Of a stretch of DNA of 47,328 bases, positions 27,401-35,358 are shown one piece after another. Location of the stretch: positions 1 through 47,328 of the forward strand of contig JAFQQY010000045.1 of NCBI GenBank assembly GCA_017410365.1. The letters run 5' to 3'. A model generated the notes under the pieces. The model searched no databases. It saw nothing but the letters and a program-made list of their open reading frames with translations, and was not told where the DNA came from. A program made the position numbers and the translations under genes. The first letter of the stretch is position 1. Every line of letters starts with the position of its first letter. This stretch comes from Prevotella sp. GTDB lineage: Bacteria; Bacteroidota; Bacteroidia; Bacteroidales; Bacteroidaceae.

Positions 27401-28813
27401 GAAGAAGTTCGTACCGTACCGTTCGACGAAGATGGTGTTAAGTGTGAAATGGTAGTGAGCCGTCTTGGTGAAGCTCGTTTCGTAGATCCAAACACTAAGA
27501 TTGTTCTTTCTTCTGTTAATGTACCTTATGGTTCTACACTTTATCACAAGTCTGGCGATGAGGTTGTCAAGGGCGACAAGATAGCTCAGTGGGACCCATT
27601 CAACGCTGTCATCGTAACCGAATATGCTGGTACACTGAAGTTCAACGACGTCATCGAAGGTGTAACATATAAGGCAGAGACCGACGAAACAACAGGTCTT
27701 ACAGAAAAGATTATCACTGAGTCACGCGACAAGTCAAAGGTGCCAACCTGCGATATCGTTAGTGCTGACGGTGAGATACTCGGAACCTACAGTTTCCCAG
27801 TGGGTGGTCACGTAGTTGTTGAGGACGGTCAGACAGTCAAGACTGGTGAGACACTTGTTAAGATTCCACGTACAGCAGCTAAGGGTGGTGACATCACCGG
27901 AGGTCTCCCACGTGTAACCGAGCTCTTCGAGGCTCGTAACCCATCTAACCCAGCCGTTGTTTCAGAAATCGATGGTGAGGTAACTATGGGTAAGGTTAAG
28001 CGTGGTAACCGTGAGATTATCGTAACATCTAAGACAGGCGAGCAGCGCAAGTATCTCGTATCGCTCTCTAAGCAGATTCTTGTACAGGAGCACGATGCCG
28101 TTCGTGCAGGTACAGCCCTTTCTGATGGTGTAATAACACCTGCCGACATCTTGGCTATCAAGGGTCCTACAGCAGTACAGGAGTATATCGTTAACGAGGT
28201 TCAGGACGTTTACCGTCTGCAGGGTGTGAAGATTAACGATAAGCACTTTGAGATTATCGTTCGCCAGATGATGCGCAAGGTACAGATCAACGATCCGGGC
28301 GATACATCATTCCTTGAGTTGGAGGTTGTAGACAAGCTCGACTTCGCTGAGGAGAACGACCGCATCTGGGGTAAGAAGGTTGTTGTTGACGCTGGCGATT
28401 CTGAGAATATGAAGGCTGGCCAGATAGTAACAGCCCGTAAGCTCCGCGACGAGAACTCATCGCTGAAGCGCCGCGACCTCAAGGTTGTTCAGGTGCGCGA
28501 TGCAGTTCCAGCAACATCTACCCAGATTCTGCAGGGTATCACCCGTGCTGCACTTCAAACCAAGTCGTTCATGTCTGCCGCATCGTTCCAGGAGACAACA
28601 AAGGTACTCAACGAGGCAGCTATCCGCGGAAAGGTAGACCGTCTGGAAGGTATGAAGGAGAACGTTATTTGTGGTCACCTCATTCCTGCTGGTACTGGTT
28701 TGCGTGAGTTTGAAAAGATTATCGTTGGTTCAAAAGAAGAGTACGACCGCATTCTTGCTAATCGCCGCAATGTGCTCGACTTCGCAGAAGCTCCAGCAGA
28801 AGCTAACGACTAA
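24485..28813 (+). CDS. rpoC: RNA polymerase beta' subunit
   Basis: 1442 residues. N-terminal zinc ribbon C66-C68-C81-C84 ([16 protein letters not shown]), the lid/zipper region, the absolutely conserved NADFDGD at 480-486 with the three catalytic Asp (482, 484, 486) holding Mg, bridge and trigger helices (GLVDTAMKT-type region [18 protein letters not shown]), a second Cys cluster ([15 protein letters not shown]), and [19 protein letters not shown]. Complete. Followed by a strong terminator, so it ends the secE-rpoC run. Confidence 0.98.
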   Translation: MAFKKDSKIKNNFTKITIGLASPEEVLESSCGEVTKPETINYRTYKPERDGLFCERIFGPTKDYECACGKYKRIRYKGIVCDRCGVEVTEKKVRRERTGHIELVVPVAHIWYFRSLPNKIGYLLGLPTKKLDAIIYYERYVVIQPGAMAGKKNEEGEDALGSNMYDLLSEDEYNDILDNKIPQDNYLLDDSDPNKFIAKMGAEAIYDLLTRLDLDSLSYELRDRANSDSSMQRKNEALKRLQVVEAFRGSKEINRPEWMIMKIIPVTPPELRPLVPLDGGRFATSDLNDLYRRVIIRNNRLKRLVEIHAPEVILRNEKRMLQEAVDSLFDNSRKSSAVKSDSNRPLKSLSDSLKGKQGRFRQNLLGKRVDYSARSVIVVGPELNMGEVGLPKLMAAELYKPFIIRKLIERGIVKTVKSAKKIVDRREPVIWDILENVMKGHPVLLNRAPTLHRLSIQAFQPKLIEGKAIQLHPLACTAFNADFDGDQMAVHLPLSNEAILEAQILMLQSHNILNPANGAPITVPSQDMVLGLYYITKIRPGAKGEGLTFYGPEEAIIAHNEGKCDLHAQVKVIVKDLDENGQLVDKMVETSVGRVIVNGIIPEAVGYVNKVISKKSLRDIIADVIKTVGFGEACAFLDGIKNLGYRMAYLAGLSFNLDDIIIPEAKKKLVEKGNEEIRQITDNYNMGFITDNERYNQVIDTWTHINNDLGNVLMKEMTEADQGFNAVFMMLDSGARGSKDQIRQLSGMRGLMAKPQKAGAEGHQIIENPIISNFKEGMSVLEYFISTHGARKGLADTAMKTADAGYLTRRLVDVSHDVIINEEDCGTLRGLVCTALKNGDEVISSLSERILGRVSVHDIINPKTGDVIVNAGEEITEAIAEEIEKAEIESVEIRSVLTCESKHGVCMKCYGRNLATRRMVQKGEAVGVIAAQAIGEPGTQLTLRTFHAGGVAANATANANIVSKYEKARVEFEEVRTVPFDEDGVKCEMVVSRLGEARFVDPNTKIVLSSVNVPYGSTLYHKSGDEVVKGDKIAQWDPFNAVIVTEYAGTLKFNDVIEGVTYKAETDETTGLTEKIITESRDKSKVPTCDIVSADGEILGTYSFPVGGHVVVEDGQTVKTGETLVKIPRTAAKGGDITGGLPRVTELFEARNPSNPAVVSEIDGEVTMGKVKRGNREIIVTSKTGEQRKYLVSLSKQILVQEHDAVRAGTALSDGVITPADILAIKGPTAVQEYIVNEVQDVYRLQGVKINDKHFEIIVRQMMRKVQINDPGDTSFLELEVVDKLDFAEENDRIWGKKVVVDAGDSENMKAGQIVTARKLRDENSSLKRRDLKVVQVRDAVPATSTQILQGITRAALQTKSFMSAASFQETTKVLNEAAIRGKVDRLEGMKENVICGHLIPAGTGLREFEKIIVGSKEEYDRILANRRNVLDFAEAPAEAND

Positions 28814-28832
28814 TCCCTATAATTTATAATAG

Positions 28833-28865
28833 AAAAAGGCAGGCATTCGTGCTTGCCTTTTTTTG
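28833..28865 (+). terminator. Terminator of rpoBC
   Basis: An 11-bp stem (AAAGGCAGGCA/TGCTTGCCTTT, one G-T pair, TTCG loop) followed by a 7-T run. Confidence 0.9.
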
Positions 28866-28913
28866 TTTGGTTGCCTTAATACCCGATTTAGTTTTCTTCA
28901 TTAGACATAATCT

Positions 28914-29045
28914 AAACCGCCATTTCAGAGTTCTGAAACGGCCGTTTGCAACACCTAAACGGGCCTTTTAGCACTTGTAAATGGGCCATTTGGCACTCGT
29001 AACTGCACCACTTTTGATGAGCAAATGGCAGTCTTGTTCACCTTG
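28914..29045 (+). repeat. 22-bp periodic degenerate repeat (six units)
   Basis: Six consecutive units of exactly 22 bases start at 28914, 28936, 28958, 28980, 29002 and 29024. The middle units share AACGGGCC, TTT, GCAC and GTA; the outer ones decay. The first unit holds the small palindrome TTTCAGAGTTCTGAAA. No ORF or spacer structure; not a CRISPR. Together with the IS remnant that follows, it accounts for the gene-free stretch 28866-29486. Confidence 0.6.
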
Positions 29046-29058
29046 CTTTTTTGTAATA

Positions 29059-29426
29059 TAACGTCAGTTCGATGAATTCAAAATAGCGTTGCTGTGTATC
29101 CAATGTCCTTTGTACATTGATACACGGCTTTTTCGGAAACATACAATATGCGGCAATAGCTCCCAACATGTTTACGATAATTCAGCTTGGTTATGAGCTG
29201 TATACGATGATATGGGCGCTTGTTTCCACTTTTCAGCGTATATTTTGCTGTCATCTTATCAAAAAACTTGCAGAAATCATCTGCCATACAGAATAATTCT
29301 GTAACTTTGTCCGCGGTGAGCATAGCGATTATTATTTGTAATTCTTTGTAATTGACACTATAAAGATACAATATTTTCGCTAATCACCAAATTTACAGAT
29401 AATTAAAATTCGTCGAACTCACGTTA
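29059..29426 (-). mobile_element. 368-bp internally deleted IS982-family element
   Basis: Terminal inverted repeats: left TAACGTCAGTTCGATGAATT (29059-29078); right arm 29407-29426, reading TAACGTGAGTTCGACGAATT on the minus strand (18 of 20 match). AATA flanks both ends (29055-29058, 29427-29430) and may be a short target duplication. Inside, on the minus strand, are only the N- and C-terminal ends of an IS982-type transposase. Size, intact ends and a missing catalytic core make it a MITE-like derivative that could move only with a transposase supplied elsewhere. The right end lies 60 bases before the AraC gene. Confidence 0.78.
29078..29323 (-). pseudogene. IS982 transposase remnant with internal deletion
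   Basis: From the ATG at 29323 (minus strand) the frame gives MLTADKVTELFCMADDFCKF and then TLKSGNKRPYHR, the N-terminus of Bacteroidales IS982 transposases. Just after YHR the frame slips; a neighbouring frame then reads IVNMLGAIAAYCMFPKKPC and INVQRTLD, the family's C-terminus, and a second slip gives the final TLF stop at 29078. About 200 residues of the usual ~300, including the DDE core, are gone; the junction is near the sequence ATTATCG around 29175-29185. Certainly non-functional. Confidence 0.8.
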
Positions 29427-29486
29427 AATACGTATCCGACGGTAGCGGCACACACGACATGATACGAAATGCCCTAATAAAAAAGA

Positions 29487-30572
29487 ATGAACAGTTTATT
29501 CAATGACATACAGCCTATGAAATACACAGCAACTATTCTTTTGGCTTTTATGACCGTTACTTTTGTCACCAGTGGTGTTCTTCTGTGGAAACGTCGAAAG
29601 GAAACAGGAGATTATTCACGTATCATATGGGCCGTATTCAGCTGGTTCTCGGCGTTCTTTGCTCTGACATTCATCATGCGTACGTGGCAGGAGACCACAA
29701 CGGCTGACGGAGCATTCTTCGAGCCGGAGCATACCTTTGTGCCGATTCTCATACAGATGGCATTCTTCCTGTATCCACTTGAGGTAATCCGCCCGACAAT
29801 CAGCAGAGCCAGGGTTTATGCGCTTCTGTTTACTCCTCTGATATTGTTGGTTGCTATGGGAATGTGTTCCGGCATTGAATATACTCCTATATATACTTAT
29901 GCAGACCTGTGGCGGCATATCGGAAAACTTAATGTATGGTTCCGACTGTTCTCACTTATGGTGATGTTGTTCTATTGTTTCTCTCTTTTTCTTGTGCCAT
30001 ATGACTGGCGGAAGAGCAGCGCCGACAAGAGGTTCATAACGTTCTACTCCTGCGGATTCTGCCTGATTGGTCTGCTTCATTTCGCCATACAGATGTTTCA
30101 CGCCTATTTTCTCGTGCTTGCCCATCAGATTGTGTGGATATCACTCTTCCTGTCTGTGGCTTGGTATGAGTTGAGAGAGCGTCTGCTTGTACCGCAGGCA
30201 GCCCTGAAACAGGAAGAGTCCTGCGATTGCGACTCCACAGAAGATGGTCTTTGGGGAGAGATAACCCTTTTATTGGACAACAATGAGAAGTGGAGAGATC
30301 CGAATCTGAGCCTTAGTTCTCTGTCAGAACTGCTGGATTCAAACCGTACATATATAGGAGAAGCCTTCAAACAAAACACAGGAATGACTTTTGTCGAGTA
30401 TATGACCAAACGTCGTATCGACTATGTCATGGCCAGAATGAAAGATAATCCAAAGGCAGATATTCATGAACTTTTCAACTATGTCGGTTACCGTCAGCGA
30501 AGCACCGCATGGAGAAATTTTCAGAAGATCACAGGAATGACCCCGACTGAATTCGTTGATAACCTGAAATAG
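29487..30572 (+). CDS. Membrane-anchored AraC-family transcriptional regulator
   Basis: 361 residues; ATG at 29487, with ATG 29517 as a shorter alternative. The N-terminal ~225 residues carry about six or seven hydrophobic segments (e.g. ~14-33, ~46-66, ~83-100, ~110-129). The last ~100 residues are an AraC-type double helix-turn-helix: LSLSSLSELLDSNRTYIGEAF, then FVEYMTKRRIDYVMARM, then the second helix pair ending in FQKITGMTPTEFVDNLK. A sensor in the membrane reading directly to DNA is plausible; the ligand is unknown. It stands before sstT, with a 17-bp direct repeat of AraC half-site geometry between them. Its upstream region was altered by the IS982-like element. Confidence 0.88.
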   Translation: MNSLFNDIQPMKYTATILLAFMTVTFVTSGVLLWKRRKETGDYSRIIWAVFSWFSAFFALTFIMRTWQETTTADGAFFEPEHTFVPILIQMAFFLYPLEVIRPTISRARVYALLFTPLILLVAMGMCSGIEYTPIYTYADLWRHIGKLNVWFRLFSLMVMLFYCFSLFLVPYDWRKSSADKRFITFYSCGFCLIGLLHFAIQMFHAYFLVLAHQIVWISLFLSVAWYELRERLLVPQAALKQEESCDCDSTEDGLWGEITLLLDNNEKWRDPNLSLSSLSELLDSNRTYIGEAFKQNTGMTFVEYMTKRRIDYVMARMKDNPKADIHELFNYVGYRQRSTAWRNFQKITGMTPTEFVDNLK

Positions 30573-30576
30573 CAAA

Positions 30577-30619
30577 ATCCCCAATTTCTTTGATAAAAGG
30601 GGCTATTTCCTCTTTTTTT
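30577..30619 (+). terminator. Weak terminator after the AraC gene
   Basis: A short CCCC/GGGG stem with a long AT-rich loop, then a 7-T run (30613-30619). The hairpin is poor; the T-run also begins the first direct-repeat copy. Confidence 0.35.
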
Positions 30620-30653
30620 GTAAAATTGCAACGAAGTTTTGTAAAATTGCAAC
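30616..30653 (+). promoter_or_regulatory. Candidate AraC-type operator: 17-bp direct repeat
   Basis: TTTTGTAAAATTGCAAC occurs twice without mismatch at 30616-30632 and 30637-30653. A 17-bp half-site with a 4-bp gap gives a 21-bp period, the same arrangement as araI1-araI2. It ends ~33 bp before the TACTTTTG -7 box of sstT, just upstream of the RNA polymerase footprint, where an AraC activator would sit. Confidence 0.65.
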
Positions 30654-30685
30654 AATGACAATTTCTTAGTCAGAATAGATTTAGG

Positions 30686-30693
30686 TACTTTTG
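30686..30693 (+). promoter_or_regulatory. -7 promoter box of the sstT operon
   Basis: TACTTTTG, 34 bases before the sstT ATG, without a TTG at -33. A weak upstream element fits an activator-dependent promoter. Confidence 0.65.
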
Positions 30694-30727
30694 TCACTCA
30701 CATAAAAATTCTTGTTATCATAAGACT

Positions 30728-31966
30728 ATGAAAACGCTGAAGGCTATCATCGGCGCGTGGCAGCAGACCAATTTGATGCTGCGTATCTTCGTCGGCATCG
30801 TTGCAGGCTCCGTGCTGGCACTGACCGTGCCGGGCATTAGTGCAATATCCCTGTTGGGCGACCTCTTTGTGGGGGCACTCAAGGCGATGGCACCCGTATT
30901 GGTGGCCGTGCTTGTTACCTCGTCGGTGGCAACGGCTCGTGCCGGGCTGGGTAGCCGCTTCCGCACTGTCATCACCCTCTATATGCTCACCACGCTGATG
31001 GCAGCCGTAGTGGCTGTAGTAGCTAGTTTCCTCTTTCCTGTGGGAATAGCCTTGGCCGATGTGCAGGGTGCTTCGGGTAGTGCGCCGGGAGCGTTGGGCG
31101 ATGTGTTCCGCAACATTGTCGGCAGCGTGATGAGCAACCCCGTCACCGCCATAGCCAATGCCAACTACCTGAGTATCCTCTTCTGGGCGGTAGTCATCGG
31201 TATAGCATTGAAGATGGTGGCAAGCGAACAGACCATCGGTAGCCTCCGCCAATGGGCCGATGCTGTGTCGAAGGTGGTGGCGTGGATTATCCAATGTACC
31301 CCGTTCGGTATTCTCGGTTTGGTCTATACCACCGTATCGCAGAGTGGTTTGGAAATCTTTACCACCTACGGCAAACTGCTGTTGCTGCTGGTGGGCTGTA
31401 TGCTGCTGGTATCACTCGTGCTCAACCCTATCATCGTGGGCTGTATGCTCCGACGCAACCCCTATCCATTGGTGTGGCGTTGCCTGAAGGAGAGCGCAGT
31501 GAGTGCATTCTTTACCCGCTCTTCGGCAGCCAATATCCCGGTGAATATGGAGCTGTGCAAGCGCATGGGCATTGACAAGGACTTCTATTCGGTGAGCATC
31601 CCGCTTGGCAGCATTATCAATATGGACGGTGCGGCCATCACCATTACCGTGATGACCCTCGCCACCTGCTATACCTTGGGAGTCGACATCTCATTTGCGA
31701 GTGCCTTGCTGCTCAGCATCATTGCCACCTTGGGTGCCTGTGGCACATCGGGCGTGGCTGGCGGTTCGCTGTTGCTGATACCTATGGCATGCTCACTCTT
31801 CGGCATCTCGGGCGATGTGGCTATGCAGGTGGTGGCGGTAGGCTTCATCATCGGTGTGGTACAGGACTCTATAGAAACCGCCCTCAACTCCAGCGGTGAT
31901 GCGATGTTCACCATTGCCTCGGAGATGCGCGAGCGGATGAAGCGAGGAGAGAAAGTAGAGTTTTAA
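30728..31966 (+). CDS. sstT: Serine/threonine:Na+ symporter SstT
   Basis: 412 residues, close to E. coli SstT (414), dicarboxylate/amino acid:cation symporter family. It takes up serine and threonine with Na+ across the inner membrane. About eight hydrophobic helices plus re-entrant loops; signatures AFFTRSSAANIPVNMELCKRMG, split here as RSSAANIPVNMELCK, SIPLGSIINMDGAAITI, and NSSGDAMFT near the end. No signal peptide. Visibly richer in G and C at third positions than the AraC gene and the rpoBC block. 24 bases before the decarboxylase-like lipoprotein, so probably first gene of a three-gene operon. Confidence 0.92.
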   Translation: MKTLKAIIGAWQQTNLMLRIFVGIVAGSVLALTVPGISAISLLGDLFVGALKAMAPVLVAVLVTSSVATARAGLGSRFRTVITLYMLTTLMAAVVAVVASFLFPVGIALADVQGASGSAPGALGDVFRNIVGSVMSNPVTAIANANYLSILFWAVVIGIALKMVASEQTIGSLRQWADAVSKVVAWIIQCTPFGILGLVYTTVSQSGLEIFTTYGKLLLLLVGCMLLVSLVLNPIIVGCMLRRNPYPLVWRCLKESAVSAFFTRSSAANIPVNMELCKRMGIDKDFYSVSIPLGSIINMDGAAITITVMTLATCYTLGVDISFASALLLSIIATLGACGTSGVAGGSLLLIPMACSLFGISGDVAMQVVAVGFIIGVVQDSIETALNSSGDAMFTIASEMRERMKRGEKVEF

Positions 31967-31990
31967 TGGATTAACAATATTATTACAATT

Positions 31991-33256
31991 ATGATGAAGA
32001 AATTGAACCTGATGTTGATGCTTTGCCTCTTGGTGGGCTTAGCATCATGCGGTGTGAAACAGAAATACCAAGACAAGGGGTATAGTGAAACCACCATGGA
32101 ACTGATTCAGATGGTAGAGGAGAACAGCGAACTGAAATCGCTGCTGACCGAGGCCATCGAGAAGGGCAAGAGTATCAACCCCGACAAGAAGACCAACCCC
32201 GTGCAGTCGTTGGAGGAGTATTACGACTTCGTTGACTACTCTCAGAAGGTGATGCCGTGGGATGTAATCCTCTGTCCCGGCCAGCCCACCATCTTCGGAC
32301 GCATGTATCAGGCACTCTGCTACTGCTACTTCATCAACTGCATGCCGCTGGAGTCATTAGAGGGCAAGGACCTCTTCACCGCCTCGGTGCAGTACACCGA
32401 GCCTTACCGCAACTGGCTTGTCAAGTATTGCCAGTCGTGGGGCAATTACCTCTCTTCCACCGAGTCGTGGAACAAGGAGTACGAAGAGCTAATGATGGTG
32501 CAGGAGGAGTTGGGGATGACCAACGGCTGGTACGAGGACCCCTCAAACTGGCATTCGTTCAACGACTTCTTTGCCCGTCGCCTCGCTTCGCCCGACCAGC
32601 GTCCCATTGCCGAGCCTGACAACGAGGCCGTGATTGCATCGCCTTGCGACAGTGAGCCACAGGGCGTATGGGCCATTGATGAGGATTCGTATATCGTGAC
32701 CGACAGCAAGATTGCCGTCAAGTCACGCGTGTTCAATTCCGTGCGCAACCTCATCTCTCCCGAAAGCCCCTATTGCGAAGCCTTTGCAGGTGGTACCTTC
32801 TACCACGCCTTCCTGAACGTGAACGACTACCATCGCTACCATTTCCCCGTGAGCGGTGTACTCAAGGAACTGCGTGTAATCCCCGGCGACGATGCGCTGG
32901 GCGGAAGCATCACTTGGGAACCCGAGTTGCAGCAATACGTTGTCGATTGCTCGGTACCCGGTTGGCAGAGTGTAGAGACACGCGGCTTGGCTATCGTCGA
33001 GACCGAGGAGTATGGCCTCGTGGCAGTGATGCCCATCGGTATGTCGCAGGTGGCATCCATCAACTTCGAGGAGAACCTCAAGGTGGGCGACAGAGTTGAG
33101 AAGGGCGACATGCTGGGTTACTTCCTGTTCGGTGGCTCCGATTTCGTTCTGGTGTTCCAGGAGAAAGCCAACTTCAAGCTCACTGCACCGGCTAATGACG
33201 ATAATGGTTGGCAGCATATCCTGATGGGCGAGAAATTAGGAGAATTAAACAAATAA
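31991..33256 (+). CDS. Phosphatidylserine decarboxylase-family lipoprotein
   Basis: 421 residues. Signal peptide with lipobox GLASC; lipid anchor at C20. An N-terminal PSDC-type helical domain (~45-180) precedes the PSD core: FNDFFARRLASPDQRP, ASPCDSEPQG, AGGTFYHAFLNVNDYHRYHF, GMSQVASI and GYFLFGGSDFVLVF. PSD enzymes cut themselves before a Ser to make a pyruvoyl cofactor; here that would be S383 in FGGSD. The PSDC-plus-core layout is that of the fungal tryptophan decarboxylase PsiD and relatives that act on free amino acids, and an exported lipoprotein cannot easily serve inner-leaflet phospholipid synthesis. A free-amino-acid decarboxylase is therefore inferred; serine, given SstT, is one guess. 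Substrate unproven. Confidence 0.85.
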   Translation: MMKKLNLMLMLCLLVGLASCGVKQKYQDKGYSETTMELIQMVEENSELKSLLTEAIEKGKSINPDKKTNPVQSLEEYYDFVDYSQKVMPWDVILCPGQPTIFGRMYQALCYCYFINCMPLESLEGKDLFTASVQYTEPYRNWLVKYCQSWGNYLSSTESWNKEYEELMMVQEELGMTNGWYEDPSNWHSFNDFFARRLASPDQRPIAEPDNEAVIASPCDSEPQGVWAIDEDSYIVTDSKIAVKSRVFNSVRNLISPESPYCEAFAGGTFYHAFLNVNDYHRYHFPVSGVLKELRVIPGDDALGGSITWEPELQQYVVDCSVPGWQSVETRGLAIVETEEYGLVAVMPIGMSQVASINFEENLKVGDRVEKGDMLGYFLFGGSDFVLVFQEKANFKLTAPANDDNGWQHILMGEKLGELNK

Positions 33257-33296
33257 CATACAAACTTGTCAATATTAATTTAAAAACATTAAAGCA

Positions 33297-35042
33297 ATGA
33301 AGACATTCAGAATCTTAGGTATGGCCATTATGGCTGTGATACTCGGCTTCGCTATGAGTGCTTGTAGCGATGACGACGACGATTATTTAAAGGAGTTGGA
33401 GAAGGAATACTCCCGACTGATCGTGGGTAAGTGGTTTAATATTACACCAGAAGTAAGTATATTTCAAGATTTTCAGGCAGATGGCACTTTAAAGTCAACT
33501 GGGCTTGATACCGATTGGGGTTGGTTTGAGTTAGAAGGAACATATCGAGTAGAAGGAAATAAAATTATTTCATCCGTTGTTGCAGAAGGAGAAAATAGAG
33601 TTATTACTCAAGAGGTTGAAATTACTAACGACTTCTTGAAGATTAAATCTAATGATGCAAATCCTGATATGGAAGAGAAAATCACCTATCGCGCAAGAGA
33701 ATTCTTCGACATCAAAGGTAACTATACCTATCTTAATTCAGCGGTTCGAGTAGTTCCAGTCGAAGGTAAGACTGAAATGAAGCTTCCGGAAGGCATCACC
33801 TTTGGAGGAAAGAACACTATCTCGGTAGAAGCATTGCACGGCGACCGCATCGTAGAGCAAATGAAGTCTTTCTTTGCCGATGCCATGTTTACACCGAATG
33901 CCAAGTTGAGACATACCGTAGATGGTACTGTGATGTACAAGGACTATGCGCTCGATGGCAACAACCTCTCGTTCGAACTCAATAAGGGTCATGAGCTGAA
34001 TGCTACTTCGTTCCCGGACGAAGATGGTGACCGTCTCTTTATCATCATTCCGAAGCAGGAAGCTTGGGTAGGTGGTTTGGCGGATGTCATCCGCAAGGAA
34101 AATCCAGCCAACGTAATAACTGACGAAGTGGTTGCAGCGCTCGAAAAAGAGTTTATGGATACTTTCGAAACCTTTACCGTAGTGCTCAGCCTCTCGAAGA
34201 CTGGCGAATACAATGCTGCAGAGGATGTGGATCCTTATAAGGACTATCCGCAGCTGATTGTGGGACAATGGTTCGACTTTACTCCACAATCGAGCATGTA
34301 TCTGGTTTTTGAGTCGGACAACTCTTATTCTCAGGTGGGTTATGGAGTAAGCAATGGTTGGAGAGAACGAAGAGGTACTTATCGAATGGAAGGCAACAAG
34401 CTGACTCGTGAGTATGTAGAAGATGGTGAGAGTGTGACCAAGACGGAGGTAATCGAAGTTACCGCAGATAAGTTCATACAAATGAGGAATGATGCAACGG
34501 GCGACCGTGTTAATTATCGCGTAAAGGAATCTTTCGACATTGCCGGTAAATACACCTATCTGAACTCTGCAGTGAGAGTAGATGCTGAAGCAGGCAAAAC
34601 CGCTCTTCAACTTCCTGAAGGTATCACTTTCCAAGGAAAGAACTCCATTCCGGTAGAGATGTTGCACGGTGAACGCTTCATCGAAGCATCGAAAGCATTC
34701 TTTGCCGATGCTACTTTTGCAGCCGATGGCAAGTTGGAACACCAAATGGGTGGCGAAACCAAGCACAAGAATTACACCCTCAATGGCAACAACCTTGTGT
34801 TCAACCTCTACGAAGGTAGCGAAGTATATAAGGTAAATGCCACTGCTTTCCCGGACGAGGACGGCGACCGCCTCTTCATCATCATTCCGAAGCAAGCGGC
34901 TTGGATGGGTGGTTTTGTAGAACTCATCGAAAAGGAAAACACAGGCCTGAAGATGACCGAAGCGCAAATCAAGGAGCTGGAAACCGAATTCTTGACTACC
35001 TTCGATACCTTCACCGTGATTCTCTCACTTAGCAAGAAGTAA
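33297..35042 (+). CDS. Surface lipoprotein with two tandem ~265-residue repeats
   Basis: 581 residues. Signal peptide with lipobox AMSAC; C23 is followed by SDDDDD, an acidic tag of the kind that sends Bacteroidota lipoproteins to the cell surface. Two homologous halves, ~40-305 and ~318-581, each with LIVGQWF/LIVGKWF, GTYR-EGNK, YTYLNSAVRV, LPEGITF, FFADA, FPDEDGDRLFIIIPKQ, TFTV-LSLSK. The beginning of each half resembles a lipocalin-like beta barrel; otherwise no family is recognised. Last gene of the sstT unit, 40 bases after the decarboxylase. Repeat 1 has drifted in its first third, while the PKQ region stays nearly identical. Confidence 0.85.
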   Translation: MKTFRILGMAIMAVILGFAMSACSDDDDDYLKELEKEYSRLIVGKWFNITPEVSIFQDFQADGTLKSTGLDTDWGWFELEGTYRVEGNKIISSVVAEGENRVITQEVEITNDFLKIKSNDANPDMEEKITYRAREFFDIKGNYTYLNSAVRVVPVEGKTEMKLPEGITFGGKNTISVEALHGDRIVEQMKSFFADAMFTPNAKLRHTVDGTVMYKDYALDGNNLSFELNKGHELNATSFPDEDGDRLFIIIPKQEAWVGGLADVIRKENPANVITDEVVAALEKEFMDTFETFTVVLSLSKTGEYNAAEDVDPYKDYPQLIVGQWFDFTPQSSMYLVFESDNSYSQVGYGVSNGWRERRGTYRMEGNKLTREYVEDGESVTKTEVIEVTADKFIQMRNDATGDRVNYRVKESFDIAGKYTYLNSAVRVDAEAGKTALQLPEGITFQGKNSIPVEMLHGERFIEASKAFFADATFAADGKLEHQMGGETKHKNYTLNGNNLVFNLYEGSEVYKVNATAFPDEDGDRLFIIIPKQAAWMGGFVELIEKENTGLKMTEAQIKELETEFLTTFDTFTVILSLSKK

Positions 35043-35205
35043 TAGAAAACGTATTAACAATTATTGGTGATGGCGCAAGCTGCAGCAGTGGCTGTTGCTT
35101 CAGCCGTCTTTGAATCATCTTGCCTGCCTGCGTTCGCGCACGTTTACGCCTGCGCAAGTGAAGTTGATATTTGAGGGTTTGGGGGAGCCGTAGGGGTGTT
35201 TTTTA

Positions 35206-35283
35206 AGAAGTTAGAGGAAGTTAAAGGAAGTTATTTTTTAAAGAAGTTAGAGGAAGTTAAAGGAAGTTAGAGGGAGTTAGAGG
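35206..35283 (+). repeat. 10-bp AGGAAGTTAR tandem repeat
   Basis: About seven units of AGGAAGTTA(A/G), interrupted once by a T-run (35233-35239). It reads straight into the GGACAT hairpin at 35281. Same arrangement as 6211-6271 inside waaA. Confidence 0.75.
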
Positions 35284-35312
35284 ACATATGCCTGGCAAGC
35301 TATTCATGTCCC
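35282..35312 (+). repeat. GGACAT...ATGTCC hairpin element
   Basis: Arms GGACAT and ATGTCC around a core with GCCTGGCAAGC. The waaA copy has GACA, GCTTGGCAAGC and GTC in the same order. Confidence 0.6.
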
Positions 35313-35340
35313 TCCCCGTAGTAAGGGGAGGTTAGGTGGG
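35311..35340 (+). repeat. CCTCCCC/GGGGAGG hairpin, no gene attached
   Basis: CCTCCCC, GTAGTAA loop, GGGGAGG, then TTAGGTGGGG. Its layout (C-run/G-run palindrome, then a spaced second G-run) resembles the right flank of the DUF559 island (5504-5532). Confidence 0.6.
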
Positions 35341-35358
35341 GATTGTCAGGTAAATCTT

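Noticed and set aside
28914-29045. 22-bp repeats as a CRISPR
   Set aside because: Units are contiguous and degenerate; there are no spacers.
29078-29371. 97-codon minus-strand ORF as a functional small protein
   Set aside because: It is a frame-slipped fusion of the two ends of an IS982 transposase within terminal repeats.
33738-34967. Minus-strand 409-codon ORF over the duplicated lipoprotein
   Set aside because: Long only because the two repeats share codon bias; no recognisable domain, and the plus-strand gene has a signal peptide and clear motifs.
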